From Nakamurella sp. PAMC28650 (lineage in GTDB: Bacteria; Actinomycetota; Actinomycetes; Mycobacteriales; Nakamurellaceae): DNA of 64,000 nt. Below are positions 43,248-51,613 of this stretch, one piece after another; position 1 is the first letter of the stretch, and every line of letters begins with the position of its first letter. Both the position numbers and the translations under genes were made by a program. Location of the stretch: assembly GCF_014303395.1 (NCBI RefSeq), contig NZ_CP060298.1:3615001-3679000 (forward strand), given 5' to 3'. The notes below the pieces were generated by a model. The model was not told where the DNA came from and did not search any database. It saw only the letters and a program-made list of their open reading frames with translations.

Positions 43248-43369
43248 CTAGCCTCGCGCTTTCACGCGGATACTGACCGGGGTGTTTCGAAGTAAGCGAA
43301 AGGTGCCCCTACCTGCGATAATGAGGGTCTTCGAGGTCCACATCGTCAGCAAACTGGAGCACCTTTCTG

Positions 43370-44761
43370 ATGCAGCAGCCTACCGGCTTCTACCCGCCGT
43401 TGACAGTGGACACGACCGCGAAGCGGGTGGTGTCCCACGCCGGTGCGGTGCTGCTGGTCGCCACGGCCGGCAGGGTCGGTTTGGACCGGGAGTTGTCGGC
43501 GGCGTTGGCGCCGTGGCGCAAGCAGTGGGCAGTGCTGGACCCGGGGAAGATCCTGCTGGACCTGGCGATCAGCGTCGCCATCGGCGGGGACTGCCTGGCC
43601 GACATCGCGGCGCTGCGCAGCGAACCCGCGGTGTTCGGGCGGGTCGCGTCCGACCCCACGGTGTCCCGGCTGATCAACACGTTGGCCGCCACCCCGCAGG
43701 CGGCGTTGGCGGCGATCAACCGCGCCAGAAGCGTTGTCCGCGATCGGGTGTGGAGACTGGCCGGGAAGGATGCCCCCGACTTCGAGGCGTCGCGGGACCG
43801 GCCGTTGATCATCGACCTGGACGCCACGTTGATCACCGCCCACTCGGACAAAGAGTGGGCGGCGCCGACCTACAAGAAAGGCTTCGGGTTCCATCCGTTG
43901 GGGTCGTGGGTCGATCACGGCCCGGACGGCACCGGCGAGCCGCTGTCGATGATGCTCCGCACCGGTCGGGCCGGCGCCAACACCGCCGCCGATCACATCG
44001 CGGTCACCAAAGACGCGTTGCGGCAGTTACCGTTCGCCCGCCGCGGCGGTCGGATCGGCCGGATCGGCCAGAAGGTGTTGATCCGCGCCGACGGTGGCGG
44101 CGGCACCCACGAATTCCTGGGATGGCTGGCCGGACAGGGACTGTCGTACTCGGTGGGGTTCGGGTTGTCGCAGGACATCGTGGACAAGATCAACCAGATC
44201 CCCGACCAGGGCTGGACCCCGGCCTACGACGGCGACGGGAAGGTCCGCGACGGGGCGTGGGTCACCGAACCGACCGGGATGCTGACGTTGAAGACGTGGC
44301 CGCCGGGAATGCGGGTCATCGTGCGGGCCGAACGTCCGCATCCCGGGGCGCAGTTGCGGTTCACCGACGTCGACGGGAACCGGTTGACCGCGTTTGTCAC
44401 CAACACCACCGGTGGGCAACTCGCAGATCTGGAGTTGCGGCACCGGCACCGGGCCCGCTGCGAGGACCGGATCCGCGGCGCCAAGGACACCGGATTGCGG
44501 AACCTGCCGCTCACCGGGTTCGCGCAGAACCAGATCTGGGTCGCCGTCGTCCAGTTGGCCACCGAGCTGACCGCCTGGTTGCAGATGCTGGCCTTGACGG
44601 GTACCGGAGCGCGCCGTTGGGAACCGAAACGACTGAGGCTTCAACTGTTCTCCGTCGCCGGGATCATCGCCCGCCGATCCCGACGCACCTACCTTCGGCT
44701 GTCCGGGCACGCCCCGCACCGGCACCTGTTCACCACCGGCCTGACCCGACTGCACACCTGA
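43370..44761 (+). pseudogene. IS1380-b transposase, 3' end cut by IS3-B
   Basis: Encodes 463 residues of the IS1380 transposase (LIIDLDATLITAHSDKEW, IRADGGGGTHEFLGWLAGQG, ELRHRHRARCEDRIRGAKD) and then stops at a TGA created at the IS3-B tip, losing only the final residues LPQAT of the 468-residue form in copy c. The loss is so small that the protein could still be functional. Confidence 0.88.
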
Positions 44762-44821
44762 GCAGCCCGGTACTTCCCGGACTTGGACCCCCAAGTAGAA
44801 TTGCCGGAAAGGATCGGAGAA

Positions 44822-45115
44822 ATGGTGAGCAAGTTTCGAGGCAAGTACACCCCGGAGTTTCGGGATACGGCCGTGCGGGAGGTGACCGACAAATCTCGGC
44901 CCATCGCTGACGTTGCTCGCGAACTGGGCTTGGTGGAGCAGACCCTGCGGAACTGGGTGGCGGCCCATCGCGAGCGTCACGGCGGCGACACGCAGGAACT
45001 GACCGTGTCGGAGCGGGCGAAGCTGAAGGCGTTGGAGAAAGAAGTGCGTGAGCTTCGTATGGAGAACGAATTTCTGGGAAAAGCAACGGCCTTCTTCGCC
45101 AAGAAATCGCAGTGA
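44822..45115 (+). CDS. IS3-B OrfA
   Basis: A 97-residue OrfA with helix-turn-helix (FRGKYTPEFRDTAVREV, PIADVARELGLVEQTLRNWV) and a coiled-coil zipper at the end (ERAKLKALEKEVRELRMENEFL). ATG 44822 has GGAGAA upstream. OrfB overlaps in GTGA; a slippery heptamer near its end allows the fused OrfAB. Confidence 0.92.
   Translation: MVSKFRGKYTPEFRDTAVREVTDKSRPIADVARELGLVEQTLRNWVAAHRERHGGDTQELTVSERAKLKALEKEVRELRMENEFLGKATAFFAKKSQ
45076..45082 (+). promoter_or_regulatory. GGGAAAA slippery heptamer for -1 frameshifting in IS3-B
   Basis: OrfA codons read CTG GGA AAA GCA, giving G-GGA-AAA. A -1 slip leads through SNGLLRQEIAV directly into OrfB without a stop. Confidence 0.7.
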
Positions 45116-45996
45116 GCAGAAAGTATGCATTCATTGCGAGTGAAGAAGGCCACTACCCGCTGCACCTGATGTTCCGCTGGGCGAAGGTGTCGAAGTCCGG
45201 CTTCTACGAGTGGAAGGGTCGCGGGCCGTCCTACACCAGCCGGCGCCGCACCCATCTTGCTCGGCTGATCACGGCGTTGTTCGAGGCCTCCGATGGGACC
45301 TACGGCTACCGTCGGGTACACGCTGACCTGCTGCGATCGGGCTATTGGGCTGATGACGACACGGTCCGGCAGATCATGCGGGAGCTCGACCTGGTGCCAT
45401 GCCAGCCCCGTCCGTTTCGGCCGGTCACTACCATCGCCGGCGACACCGGTCAGACCCCTGACCTGGTAAAACGGCACTTCAACGCGGTCGTGCCGGGTAC
45501 GAAGCTGGTCGGTGACATCACCTATATCCCGACCTGGGAGGGCTGGCTGTACTTGGCGACCGTGCTGGACTGCGCTACGAAGAAAGTCGTCGGCTACGCA
45601 ATGGCAGATCACATGCGGGCATCGCTGGTGGTTGACGCTCTGAAAATGGCCGCACGTAATGTCAGGATTGTTCCCGATGTCAGCATATTTCACAGTGACC
45701 GCGGAAGCCAGTACTGCTCTCAGGACTTCGCTGACCTCACTACCCACCTCAAAGTTCGTCGGTCGGTAGGACGAACTGGTGTGTGTTATGACAATGCTTG
45801 GGCAGAATCATTCAACGGCACACTGAAAGTGGAAAGGGTGAATCGTACTAGTTATCCGACCCGTGAACAGGCGGAGATGGACATCACGCGGTACATTGAA
45901 TTAAGATACAATCAGGTTCGGTTGCACTCGGCGCTGGGATACATTACGCCCAACGAAGCAGAGCAATGGTGGTTGGCCAACAACTCCGCAGCGTAG
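45112..45996 (+). CDS. IS3-B OrfB (DDE transposase)
   Basis: A 294-residue IS3 catalytic subunit: N-terminal HTH_21 segment (WAKVSKSGFYEWKGRGPS, DGTYGYRRVHADL) and the rve integrase domain with Asp in LVGDITYIPTWEGW, Asp in IFHSDRGSQYCS and Glu in NAWAESFNGTLKVERV, ending SALGYITPNEAEQWW. The frame is complete and the element's ends are intact, so it may be active. GTG 45112 overlaps the OrfA stop. Confidence 0.93.
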   Translation: MSRKYAFIASEEGHYPLHLMFRWAKVSKSGFYEWKGRGPSYTSRRRTHLARLITALFEASDGTYGYRRVHADLLRSGYWADDDTVRQIMRELDLVPCQPRPFRPVTTIAGDTGQTPDLVKRHFNAVVPGTKLVGDITYIPTWEGWLYLATVLDCATKKVVGYAMADHMRASLVVDALKMAARNVRIVPDVSIFHSDRGSQYCSQDFADLTTHLKVRRSVGRTGVCYDNAWAESFNGTLKVERVNRTSYPTREQAEMDITRYIELRYNQVRLHSALGYITPNEAEQWWLANNSAA

Positions 45997-46274
45997 TAGT
46001 CACCGTTCTACAGTCCGGAAAACGGCGGGCGGCTCAACCCTCCCGCAGGCCACTTGACCCCAAGCAACCCCACCCGACCAGCAACAAGAAGAACCACCGG
46101 AACGTGGAATCCGGCACCACCCAGGTGACCTTGGGTCGCTCCGACGAACCCGCAGACCCCGCGGCGGGCGTCACAACACCAGATCTATCGCGCAGAGGGA
46201 AGGCCGACCATCTCAAGAAAGATCGAGGCTAGTGCCCGGATGCAGTCCTTCTGATGGATATTGGGTTTGTATTC

Positions 46275-47655
46275 GGGTCTCCTGACGTTTTCGTGGGTGG
46301 TTTAGCGTCCGGGAAGCGGCGGGCATAACCCGCCGCGGGTGAGCATTGCCATGGCTATCAACGCTTCTGGGCTGTGAAAGCCGTACGACCTGCGGGTCAA
46401 GGCCCGTAGGTGGGTGTTGGTGGCCTCGGATTGGGCGTTGCTCATGTGGTGGATCAGGGTGTTCCAAATCAGCTGCTGGAACCGCTTCAACGTTGCGGCC
46501 AGGGCGATGAAGCCGGGGAGTTGGGAGCGGCGGGCCCAGGCGATCCAGCCGGCCAGCAGTTCACGGCCGGCCTGGCCCTTGACCTGGAACACCGCGCGCA
46601 GTTGCTCCTTCAGCAGATACGCCCGATACAGATGCCGGTTGGTCTGGGCGATCGAGGCGACCGACCCGCGTTGCTCCGGGGACAGGTCCGCCGGGTTTTT
46701 CAGCAATGCCCAGCGGCTGCCCTTCACCGACGACGCCTGCGCGGAGCTACTGTTACCCCGCAGCGTGTTCCACGTTTGACGACGGACCTTGTCCAACTCC
46801 CGGGTGGCCCACCCCACGATATGAAACGGATCCAATCCCAGCACCGCCTGCGGGGCCCGGACCGTCACGGTGTCGTGGATCCACTGCGCCCCGTCGGCCA
46901 AGACGTGCGTCAACGCCGCCGCCCGGTCCGGGCCGAGCTCGTCGAAGAACCGACCCAGGGTGTCGCTGTTGCGGCCCGGTGCGGCCCACACCAACCTGCC
47001 TGAGTCCTGATCCACCACGCACGTCAGATACCGCTGGCCTTTGCGGTGGGAGATTTCATCGATGCCGATCCGCTGCAGCCCCGCGAGCACGTCCCGGCCG
47101 GCCAAACCGTCGGCGACGACGTGCTCGATGATTGCGCTCACGTGCCGCCACGACGTCCGCATCAACTGCGCCACCACCGACGAAGCGGTGTGCGCCGCCA
47201 ACCACGCGCACTGGTCTTCAAACGCTCGGGTTGCCCGCGCGCCGGGTCGGGCCCACGGCACCGCCGCGACGACCACCCCGTGCGTCCGGCAGTTCACCCG
47301 CGGAGCCGCAGCCTGCAGGAATACCATCGTCGACCCCCAGTCCAGCGACCGCCACCGCCGGGTTCCGCCGCCCTGGTCATAGCCCGGCCGTCTACGCCGG
47401 CATCGACTGCACCTACTCCGGGCGCCCTTCGTCGCACGCACCGAAACGACCAGCACCTGCCGGTCGTCGGCCTCCTCCCACGCCACATCGCACACCTGCA
47501 GTTGCTCGACACCGAGCAGCTTTCGCCATATCGTTACACCGCGCACACCGTGCTCCTGGATAGTGACTGACCCTAGATAAGCCAGAACCTATACGCAGCC
47601 CGGTGTGTCGCCCACAACCAGGGGTCAAACCACCCACGAGAACGTCACAAGAGCC
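46275..47655. mobile_element. ISL3-family element, copy C2 (ISL3-C2)
   Basis: 1381 bp, tips GGGTCTCCTGACG at 46275 and GGCTCTTGTGACG (other strand) at 47655, inverted relative to copy C1. The flanking octamers TTGTATTC and TTATATTC agree at seven of eight positions, a target duplication with one later mutation. Inserted in an AT-rich gene remnant. Confidence 0.9.
46302..47546 (-). CDS. ISL3-C2 transposase
   Basis: A 414-residue ISL3 transposase collinear with that of copy C1: zinc finger SRCSRCRRRRPGYD, helix-turn-helix, GIDEISHRKGQRY, VLADGAQWIHDTV, VLGLDPFHIV and NAQSEATNTHLRALTRRSYGF. It differs from C1 at a handful of residues (PDRAAAL for PERAAAL, TVRAP for TARAP, GNSSS for GRSSS), so the two copies did not arise in the last step from one another. 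Start GTG 47546. Confidence 0.92.
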   Translation of the reverse strand: MRGVTIWRKLLGVEQLQVCDVAWEEADDRQVLVVSVRATKGARSRCSRCRRRRPGYDQGGGTRRWRSLDWGSTMVFLQAAAPRVNCRTHGVVVAAVPWARPGARATRAFEDQCAWLAAHTASSVVAQLMRTSWRHVSAIIEHVVADGLAGRDVLAGLQRIGIDEISHRKGQRYLTCVVDQDSGRLVWAAPGRNSDTLGRFFDELGPDRAAALTHVLADGAQWIHDTVTVRAPQAVLGLDPFHIVGWATRELDKVRRQTWNTLRGNSSSAQASSVKGSRWALLKNPADLSPEQRGSVASIAQTNRHLYRAYLLKEQLRAVFQVKGQAGRELLAGWIAWARRSQLPGFIALAATLKRFQQLIWNTLIHHMSNAQSEATNTHLRALTRRSYGFHSPEALIAMAMLTRGGLCPPLPGR

Positions 47656-48140
47656 TTATATTCCTCATGGATTTAGATTGTACACATGGAGAACGCGGCG
47701 ATTGGCTTTTGAATATGGAGGTGTGTTACCTAAAACTCCGAACGCCGCTCCGACAAGTCTACTCAATGACGCATTTTCAAAACTCGATGGCGATGTGCAA
47801 GTAAAATTAGTGGCCCAGTCTTTGATCCTGAGCGTTCATGGTGACCAGTACATATTTGGTCATGGCGGGAAGGCCTTGTCTCGGCCTTTCTCCAGTGCTC
47901 CAGGCGCAAGCGCGACCCGGTAGGGCGTGCAGCACGCCGCCTGGGTTGAACGAAACCTCGGGTGGTTCCATGACCCGGGCGATCGCCAACTGAAGCACCC
48001 CGGGTTTGATGGTGGCTTGGCCGGATCCGGGGCGCGGGTCACCCTTCCCCGGTTCCGTTGCTCAGTTTTTACTTGACGGACCGGGGAGTGGATGTCACCG
48101 TTTCCTGACTGCTCGAGGTGTCGCCATCCAGGGAGTCGCT

Positions 48141-49472
48141 TTGAATGTCGCCGTCATCGGTGCAGGCCCGGCCGGTCTGTTCGTGGGTGCCGCTCTGGCT
48201 CGGCGGAGTCATCGGGTTACGGCGGTGGACCGTGACATCGGGCCGGGCGGCGGTGGGGAGTGGGCCCGACGGGGGGTGATGCAATTTCACCATGCCCACA
48301 CCTTCCGCCCGCAGGTCGCCGACGCGTTGCTGGCCGAAATGCCGCTGGCCTACAAGTGTTGGCTGGATGCCGGGGCGGAGCCGGTCACGGCGACCTTCGA
48401 CGGCCGGGACCGGATGATCGGCGTCCGGTCCCGCCGGGTCACCTTCGAGAGGGCCTTGCGAAGTGCAGCCGTGCAGGTCGATTGTTTGCAGATCCGGCGC
48501 GGCCACGTCGACGGAATCCTCACTCGGAACGGTCGCGCTGCCGGGGTGCAGGTCGATGGCGTCGCCTTCGATGCGGACCTGGTGATCGATTGCTCCGGTC
48601 GGGCGGGACGGGCTGCCAGGGGATTGGGCGGACGGCGGACCGTGGGTGGAAACTGCGGCATCGCCTACGTCGACCGGCAGTACCGACTGCGGCCGGGTGC
48701 GCTGCCTGGTCCGATGAGCAATCCGATCGGCTACATGGCCGGGTACGACGGCTACATGGTGGTGGTGTTTCCGCACGAGTACCGCCTGTTCTCGACCGTG
48801 ATCATCCGCTCGACCGCCAACCGCGATCTGATCGCGCTCCGCCACGCGGCGGCGTTCGATGCCGTTGCCCGGGCCATCCCCGCTCTGGCGGAATGGACGG
48901 ACCCCGCCATCGCGGAGCCGGTCACCTCGGTTCTGCCGGGCGGCGCCCTGATGAATGTGTACCGCGGCCAGAGCGACGAGGATGGGCGGCTGATCCTGCC
49001 GGGTTTGATCTTTCTGGGCGATGCGGTATGCACCACCACCCCGAATTTCGGGCGCGGCTTGACCACCACGATGATGCAGTGCACCGAGTTGCTGGCGCTG
49101 CTGGACGCCGGGCCACGGCACCTGGACGACGTGGGAGAACAGTTCGACCAATGGTGCGATGCTGCGATGTTGCCGTGGGTCCAGGACCACATGACCATCG
49201 ACGACGCGCAGGCCGACCGGTGGAACGGCCATGCCGTCGATCTGTCGAAGGCGCTGCCGTCGGATCTGATCGTGGAGGCCGCGGCGGTCGACGCAACGAT
49301 CGGCGCCCGGATCGGTCCGTACCTGTCGATGCAGCAGGGCCCGGATTCCCTGGCTGCCCTGGAATCCAGAGCCCACGCGGTGTTCGCCGGCGGATGGAGT
49401 CCCGCTCCCCCGCCGGGTCCCACGGCGGCGCAACTATCAGAAATCGTGACGATCGCCTTGGCGTCGCCTTGA
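48141..49472 (+). CDS. FAD-dependent oxidoreductase (PHBH/halogenase-like)
   Basis: A 443-residue flavoprotein. The N-terminal FAD-binding Rossmann motif is VAVIGAGPAGLFVGAALARR; a middle segment VIDCSGRAGRAARGLGG corresponds to the second dinucleotide motif, and LIFLGDAVCTTTPNFGRGLTTTMM is the GD motif contacting the FAD ribose and phosphate. This fits group A flavin monooxygenases or related tryptophan-halogenase/geranylgeranyl-reductase-like proteins; the Lys-containing halogenase signature is not seen, so the reaction is open. I chose the unusual TTG start at 48141 because CAGGGAG lies at good distance upstream and GxGxxG follows at once. Monocistronic. Confidence 0.82.
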   Translation: MNVAVIGAGPAGLFVGAALARRSHRVTAVDRDIGPGGGGEWARRGVMQFHHAHTFRPQVADALLAEMPLAYKCWLDAGAEPVTATFDGRDRMIGVRSRRVTFERALRSAAVQVDCLQIRRGHVDGILTRNGRAAGVQVDGVAFDADLVIDCSGRAGRAARGLGGRRTVGGNCGIAYVDRQYRLRPGALPGPMSNPIGYMAGYDGYMVVVFPHEYRLFSTVIIRSTANRDLIALRHAAAFDAVARAIPALAEWTDPAIAEPVTSVLPGGALMNVYRGQSDEDGRLILPGLIFLGDAVCTTTPNFGRGLTTTMMQCTELLALLDAGPRHLDDVGEQFDQWCDAAMLPWVQDHMTIDDAQADRWNGHAVDLSKALPSDLIVEAAAVDATIGARIGPYLSMQQGPDSLAALESRAHAVFAGGWSPAPPPGPTAAQLSEIVTIALASP

Positions 49473-49587
49473 CAATCGATACCTCGCATCCGCACCTTAG
49501 GTGATGCGTCGATGGGCACGGCCTATGGACATCTCGGTATCGACGGGCCGGCGAGCGGAGGTCACCGCCAGGTGCGACAAGCGTCCG

Positions 49588-50349
49588 CTAGGAGTTTTGC
49601 GCCGGGGCCACCCGGCCGGCAATCGTTTTAAGATCCCGCACGGCGTAGCGGTGGTGTTCCCACTCCTCCTCGAGGATCGTGTGCAGGCACGCGAGAGTGC
49701 TCTCGGGATGTCCTGGAGCCCATGGGTTCTTGCGGACCGCGGCCAGTTCGTCCAGAGTCACTGCGGCGAGGAAGTCGCGCACCATGGCGACCCGCTCGGC
49801 CCGGACCCGGAGGACTTCCGCGTAGGTCGAAGCCGCAGTGGCGAAGACGGCCAGGTCGTAGCCGTCGGTCTCGTACTCGACATTCGGCTGGCCGATGGGG
49901 TGGTAGGGCTGCTCGATCTCCAGGATGGCACGACCGAGCCAGGTGTCCGTGGCCATGACCAGGTGCCGCAGCGTCTGGGCGAACGACCATTCACCGTCGA
50001 CCGGGATTTCTACCGAGCCGGGCGGCATCGTCTCGGCGTACTCGAGGGTGGCCGCCCAGCACTGCTCGAGCTGGGCCCAGGCGGTCCGGAGCCCCTCGGG
50101 ATCTGTGGCGTGCCTGTCGGCGCGACCCGGAAAACGGCGGTCCAGTTCGGCTTGGACGAACGGAACCACATCGATACCGTTGATGCGCAGGGCGTTCCCG
50201 CTGTCCAACAACCAGGGTGCGTCGATATCGGCTCCCGCCACGTCGACCCCGCGCATGACGGCGCCGGACAGGTCAGACCTGACGAACCGAGCTCCCCGGA
50301 GGTTCGTGTCGATGAACGTCGGTACGTCGGACTGGTCGGAGGCAGCCAT
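49588..50349 (-). CDS. DinB-family protein with N-terminal pentapeptide-like repeats
   Basis: A 253-residue protein. Residues about 10-45 contain pentapeptide-type repeats (DTNLRGARFVRSDLSGAVMRGVDVAGADI), and the rest is a DinB four-helix bundle: WAQLEQCWAATLEYAETMP, WSFAQTLRHLVMATDTWL with a metal-ligand His, and LHTILEEEWEHHRYAVRDL with the other His ligands. DinB-like proteins are metal-dependent, some acting as thiol transferases (mycothiol or bacillithiol linked); here the substrate is unknown. ATG 50349 is the start. It is convergent with the flavoprotein gene. Confidence 0.85.
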   Translation of the reverse strand: MAASDQSDVPTFIDTNLRGARFVRSDLSGAVMRGVDVAGADIDAPWLLDSGNALRINGIDVVPFVQAELDRRFPGRADRHATDPEGLRTAWAQLEQCWAATLEYAETMPPGSVEIPVDGEWSFAQTLRHLVMATDTWLGRAILEIEQPYHPIGQPNVEYETDGYDLAVFATAASTYAEVLRVRAERVAMVRDFLAAVTLDELAAVRKNPWAPGHPESTLACLHTILEEEWEHHRYAVRDLKTIAGRVAPAQNS

Positions 50350-50640
50350 GACGGAAACTCTTTCACCCCGGGCCGACGGCGAGCAATGAATTGTAAGTGT
50401 TGGGTGGATTGAACGGCTCGGCCCGATCATGATCACCAACGACACCGCACCTTCGCTGGTGGCACCTCCTGGCGCGACCCCTACTTGGGCGACGTCTGAT
50501 TGTTGCCGTCCAGCCGCGGGCAGCTGCTCCCCTCCTCCCCCGGCGTCATCATGTGACCAATTCCTGACACGTCGATACGCAAGAAATGCGCACCGCTTCG
50601 TGGGTCCCGCGCGCCGCCGGAAGCGAGTAACCGGGTCGGG

Positions 50641-51120
50641 TCAGTCGGTCGCGGACCCGCGGCCCTCCAGATCGTGAACGATGTTGGCGATGAACCGGGC
50701 CTTGAGGACCGGGATCGCGGCTTTGATGGCGGCCTCGGCCGGCAGTTGGAGCATGGCCAACCAATGCGGCAGACGAGCCTCGAAACTCCAGGTCAACGTC
50801 GTGTCCACCGGATCGAGTCGGTCCGGGTCTTCGGCGTTGTCGGCGAACCGCACCGCCATGGTGACGAAGATCCCGCCTTGGGTACCGGCGGCCTCGATGC
50901 GGGCCCCGGGCTCGAATCCAGTCACCTCCCCGGTGACCGTCAGCAGCAGCGCGGGCAGGTGCAGCTCAGCACGGACCCGGCCGCCGGCGACCAGGAAGTC
51001 CTCCTCCGGACCGATTCGAACGCCCGCAGCGGTCGGCCAGTTCGCCCTGGCCACCGCGGCGTCGAAAACGGCTCCGCGAGTATGACCGCGAAGTGTCTCG
51101 ACTCCTCGGTCCCGGATCAT
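50641..51120 (-). CDS. SRPBCC-like protein
   Basis: A 159-residue protein with the alternating pattern of an SRPBCC/START-type fold: RVRAELHLPALLLTVTGEVTGFEPGARIEAAGTQGGIF in the strand region, LTWSFEARLPHWLAMLQLPAEAAI leading to the long C-terminal helix FIANIVHDLEG. These proteins bind small hydrophobic ligands. The typical N-terminal start of the family is not obvious, so the true start may be ATG 51120 or 51150. It stands alone; its partner is unknown. Confidence 0.65.
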   Translation of the reverse strand: MIRDRGVETLRGHTRGAVFDAAVARANWPTAAGVRIGPEEDFLVAGGRVRAELHLPALLLTVTGEVTGFEPGARIEAAGTQGGIFVTMAVRFADNAEDPDRLDPVDTTLTWSFEARLPHWLAMLQLPAEAAIKAAIPVLKARFIANIVHDLEGRGSATD

Positions 51121-51242
51121 GAGGCCAACCGTAACGAACCGAACGGGCATCGACGGCGACCGGCGGAGCCCTTGGAGACCGGATTGCATAGCTCCTGGCG
51201 CGGCAGGGGTCGCATCTCAGAGGTCGCCCTCTTACTACGCAA

Positions 51243-51485
51243 CGAAGCGGGCGGACTCCGGTGACGAAGCGTCTCCGGAATGACCGGGCCTCTGGCGGCA
51301 GCCGCGCCTGTCAGCCCCTGCGAAGGCGCTCTTTTCCGCTCGAACACGCTCAGCCGGGCACATCGGGACCCGTCCGACCCACCCGTGACGAGGCCCGCGG
51401 TCGCCGGACTCGACGCCGGCCCCCTCGTCGCAGATCGACGCGAAACGGGCCGACGATGGTGACAGGGCGTCACCAGAATGACCGG
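51243..51485. repeat. pair of imperfect 45-bp direct repeats
   Basis: 51243-51287 and 51441-51485 share the pattern CGAARCGGGCSGAC, three bases, GGTGAC, three bases, GCGTCWCC, then GAATGACCGG. The GGTGAC...GTCACC part is self-complementary in the second copy (6-bp stem, 5-base loop). On the minus strand a frame would read GHSGDA-x-SP-x-SARF twice, but no gene is supported. The repeats lie upstream of the oxidase gene at 51614. Confidence 0.7.
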
Positions 51486-51613
51486 ATTCACACATCGCAA
51501 GGCCCCCGGAGGCGGTGTTTGTTCGGCAGAGTGGAGGGGCACGGTGACCTATGAGACAGCCCGAAGAACGCATCGTCGAATGCGGCGCCGGGCCTGATGT
51601 TGAGGAGTAATCG

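Larger units (their letters stand above)
44759..46036. mobile_element. IS3-family element B (IS3-B), intact
   Basis: 1278 bp with ends TGAGCAGCCCGG and, on the other strand, TGAGCCGCCCGC, flanked by the 3-bp duplication ACC (44756-44758 and 46037-46039). Both frames are open. Inserted at the extreme 3' end of the IS1380-b transposase gene. Confidence 0.93.
43252..46228. mobile_element. IS1380-family element, copy b, interrupted by IS3-B
   Basis: Flanked by CTAG (43248-43251 and 46229-46232). Net length without IS3-B and one ACC duplication is 1696 bp, equal to copy c at 61193-62888, with which its sequence appears identical. It lies in direct tandem with copy a, the two separated by a single shared CTAG. 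Confidence 0.9.
46233..47923 (+). pseudogene. remnant of an AT-rich gene split by ISL3-C2
   Basis: If ISL3-C2 and one 8-bp duplication are removed, the flanks join into one frame: GCSPSDGYWVCIPHG, then FRLYTWRTRRLAFEYGG, PKTPNAAPTSLLNDAF, KLVAQSLILSVHGDQYIFG, ending near 47923. The base composition is markedly lower in GC than the surroundings. The 5' end is missing, cut at the CTAG next to IS1380-b. I do not recognise the family. The good frame continuity across the insertion argues that it was a real gene. Confidence 0.6.

Noticed and set aside
43282-44910. A 542-codon frame overlapping the IS1380-b transposase in another phase (also at 61293-62858).
   Set aside because: It is the +1 shadow of the transposase; composition is RHGRP-rich with no domain, and it is duplicated only because the IS is.
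47870-47888. AAGGCC-loop-GGCCTT hairpin as a terminator of the AT-rich gene remnant.
   Set aside because: The reading frame passes through it, and the stem is only six pairs long.
49486-49507. Hairpin GCAT..CACC-TTA-GGTG-ATGC between the convergent genes ending at 49472 and 49588, as a terminator.
   Set aside because: The stem has a three-base bulge and only eight pairs; too weak to call.
51117-51573. Minus-strand frames encoding GHSGDA-x-SP-x-SARF twice.
   Set aside because: The frames have no start context or family, and the similarity is better explained as the translated 45-bp DNA repeat.
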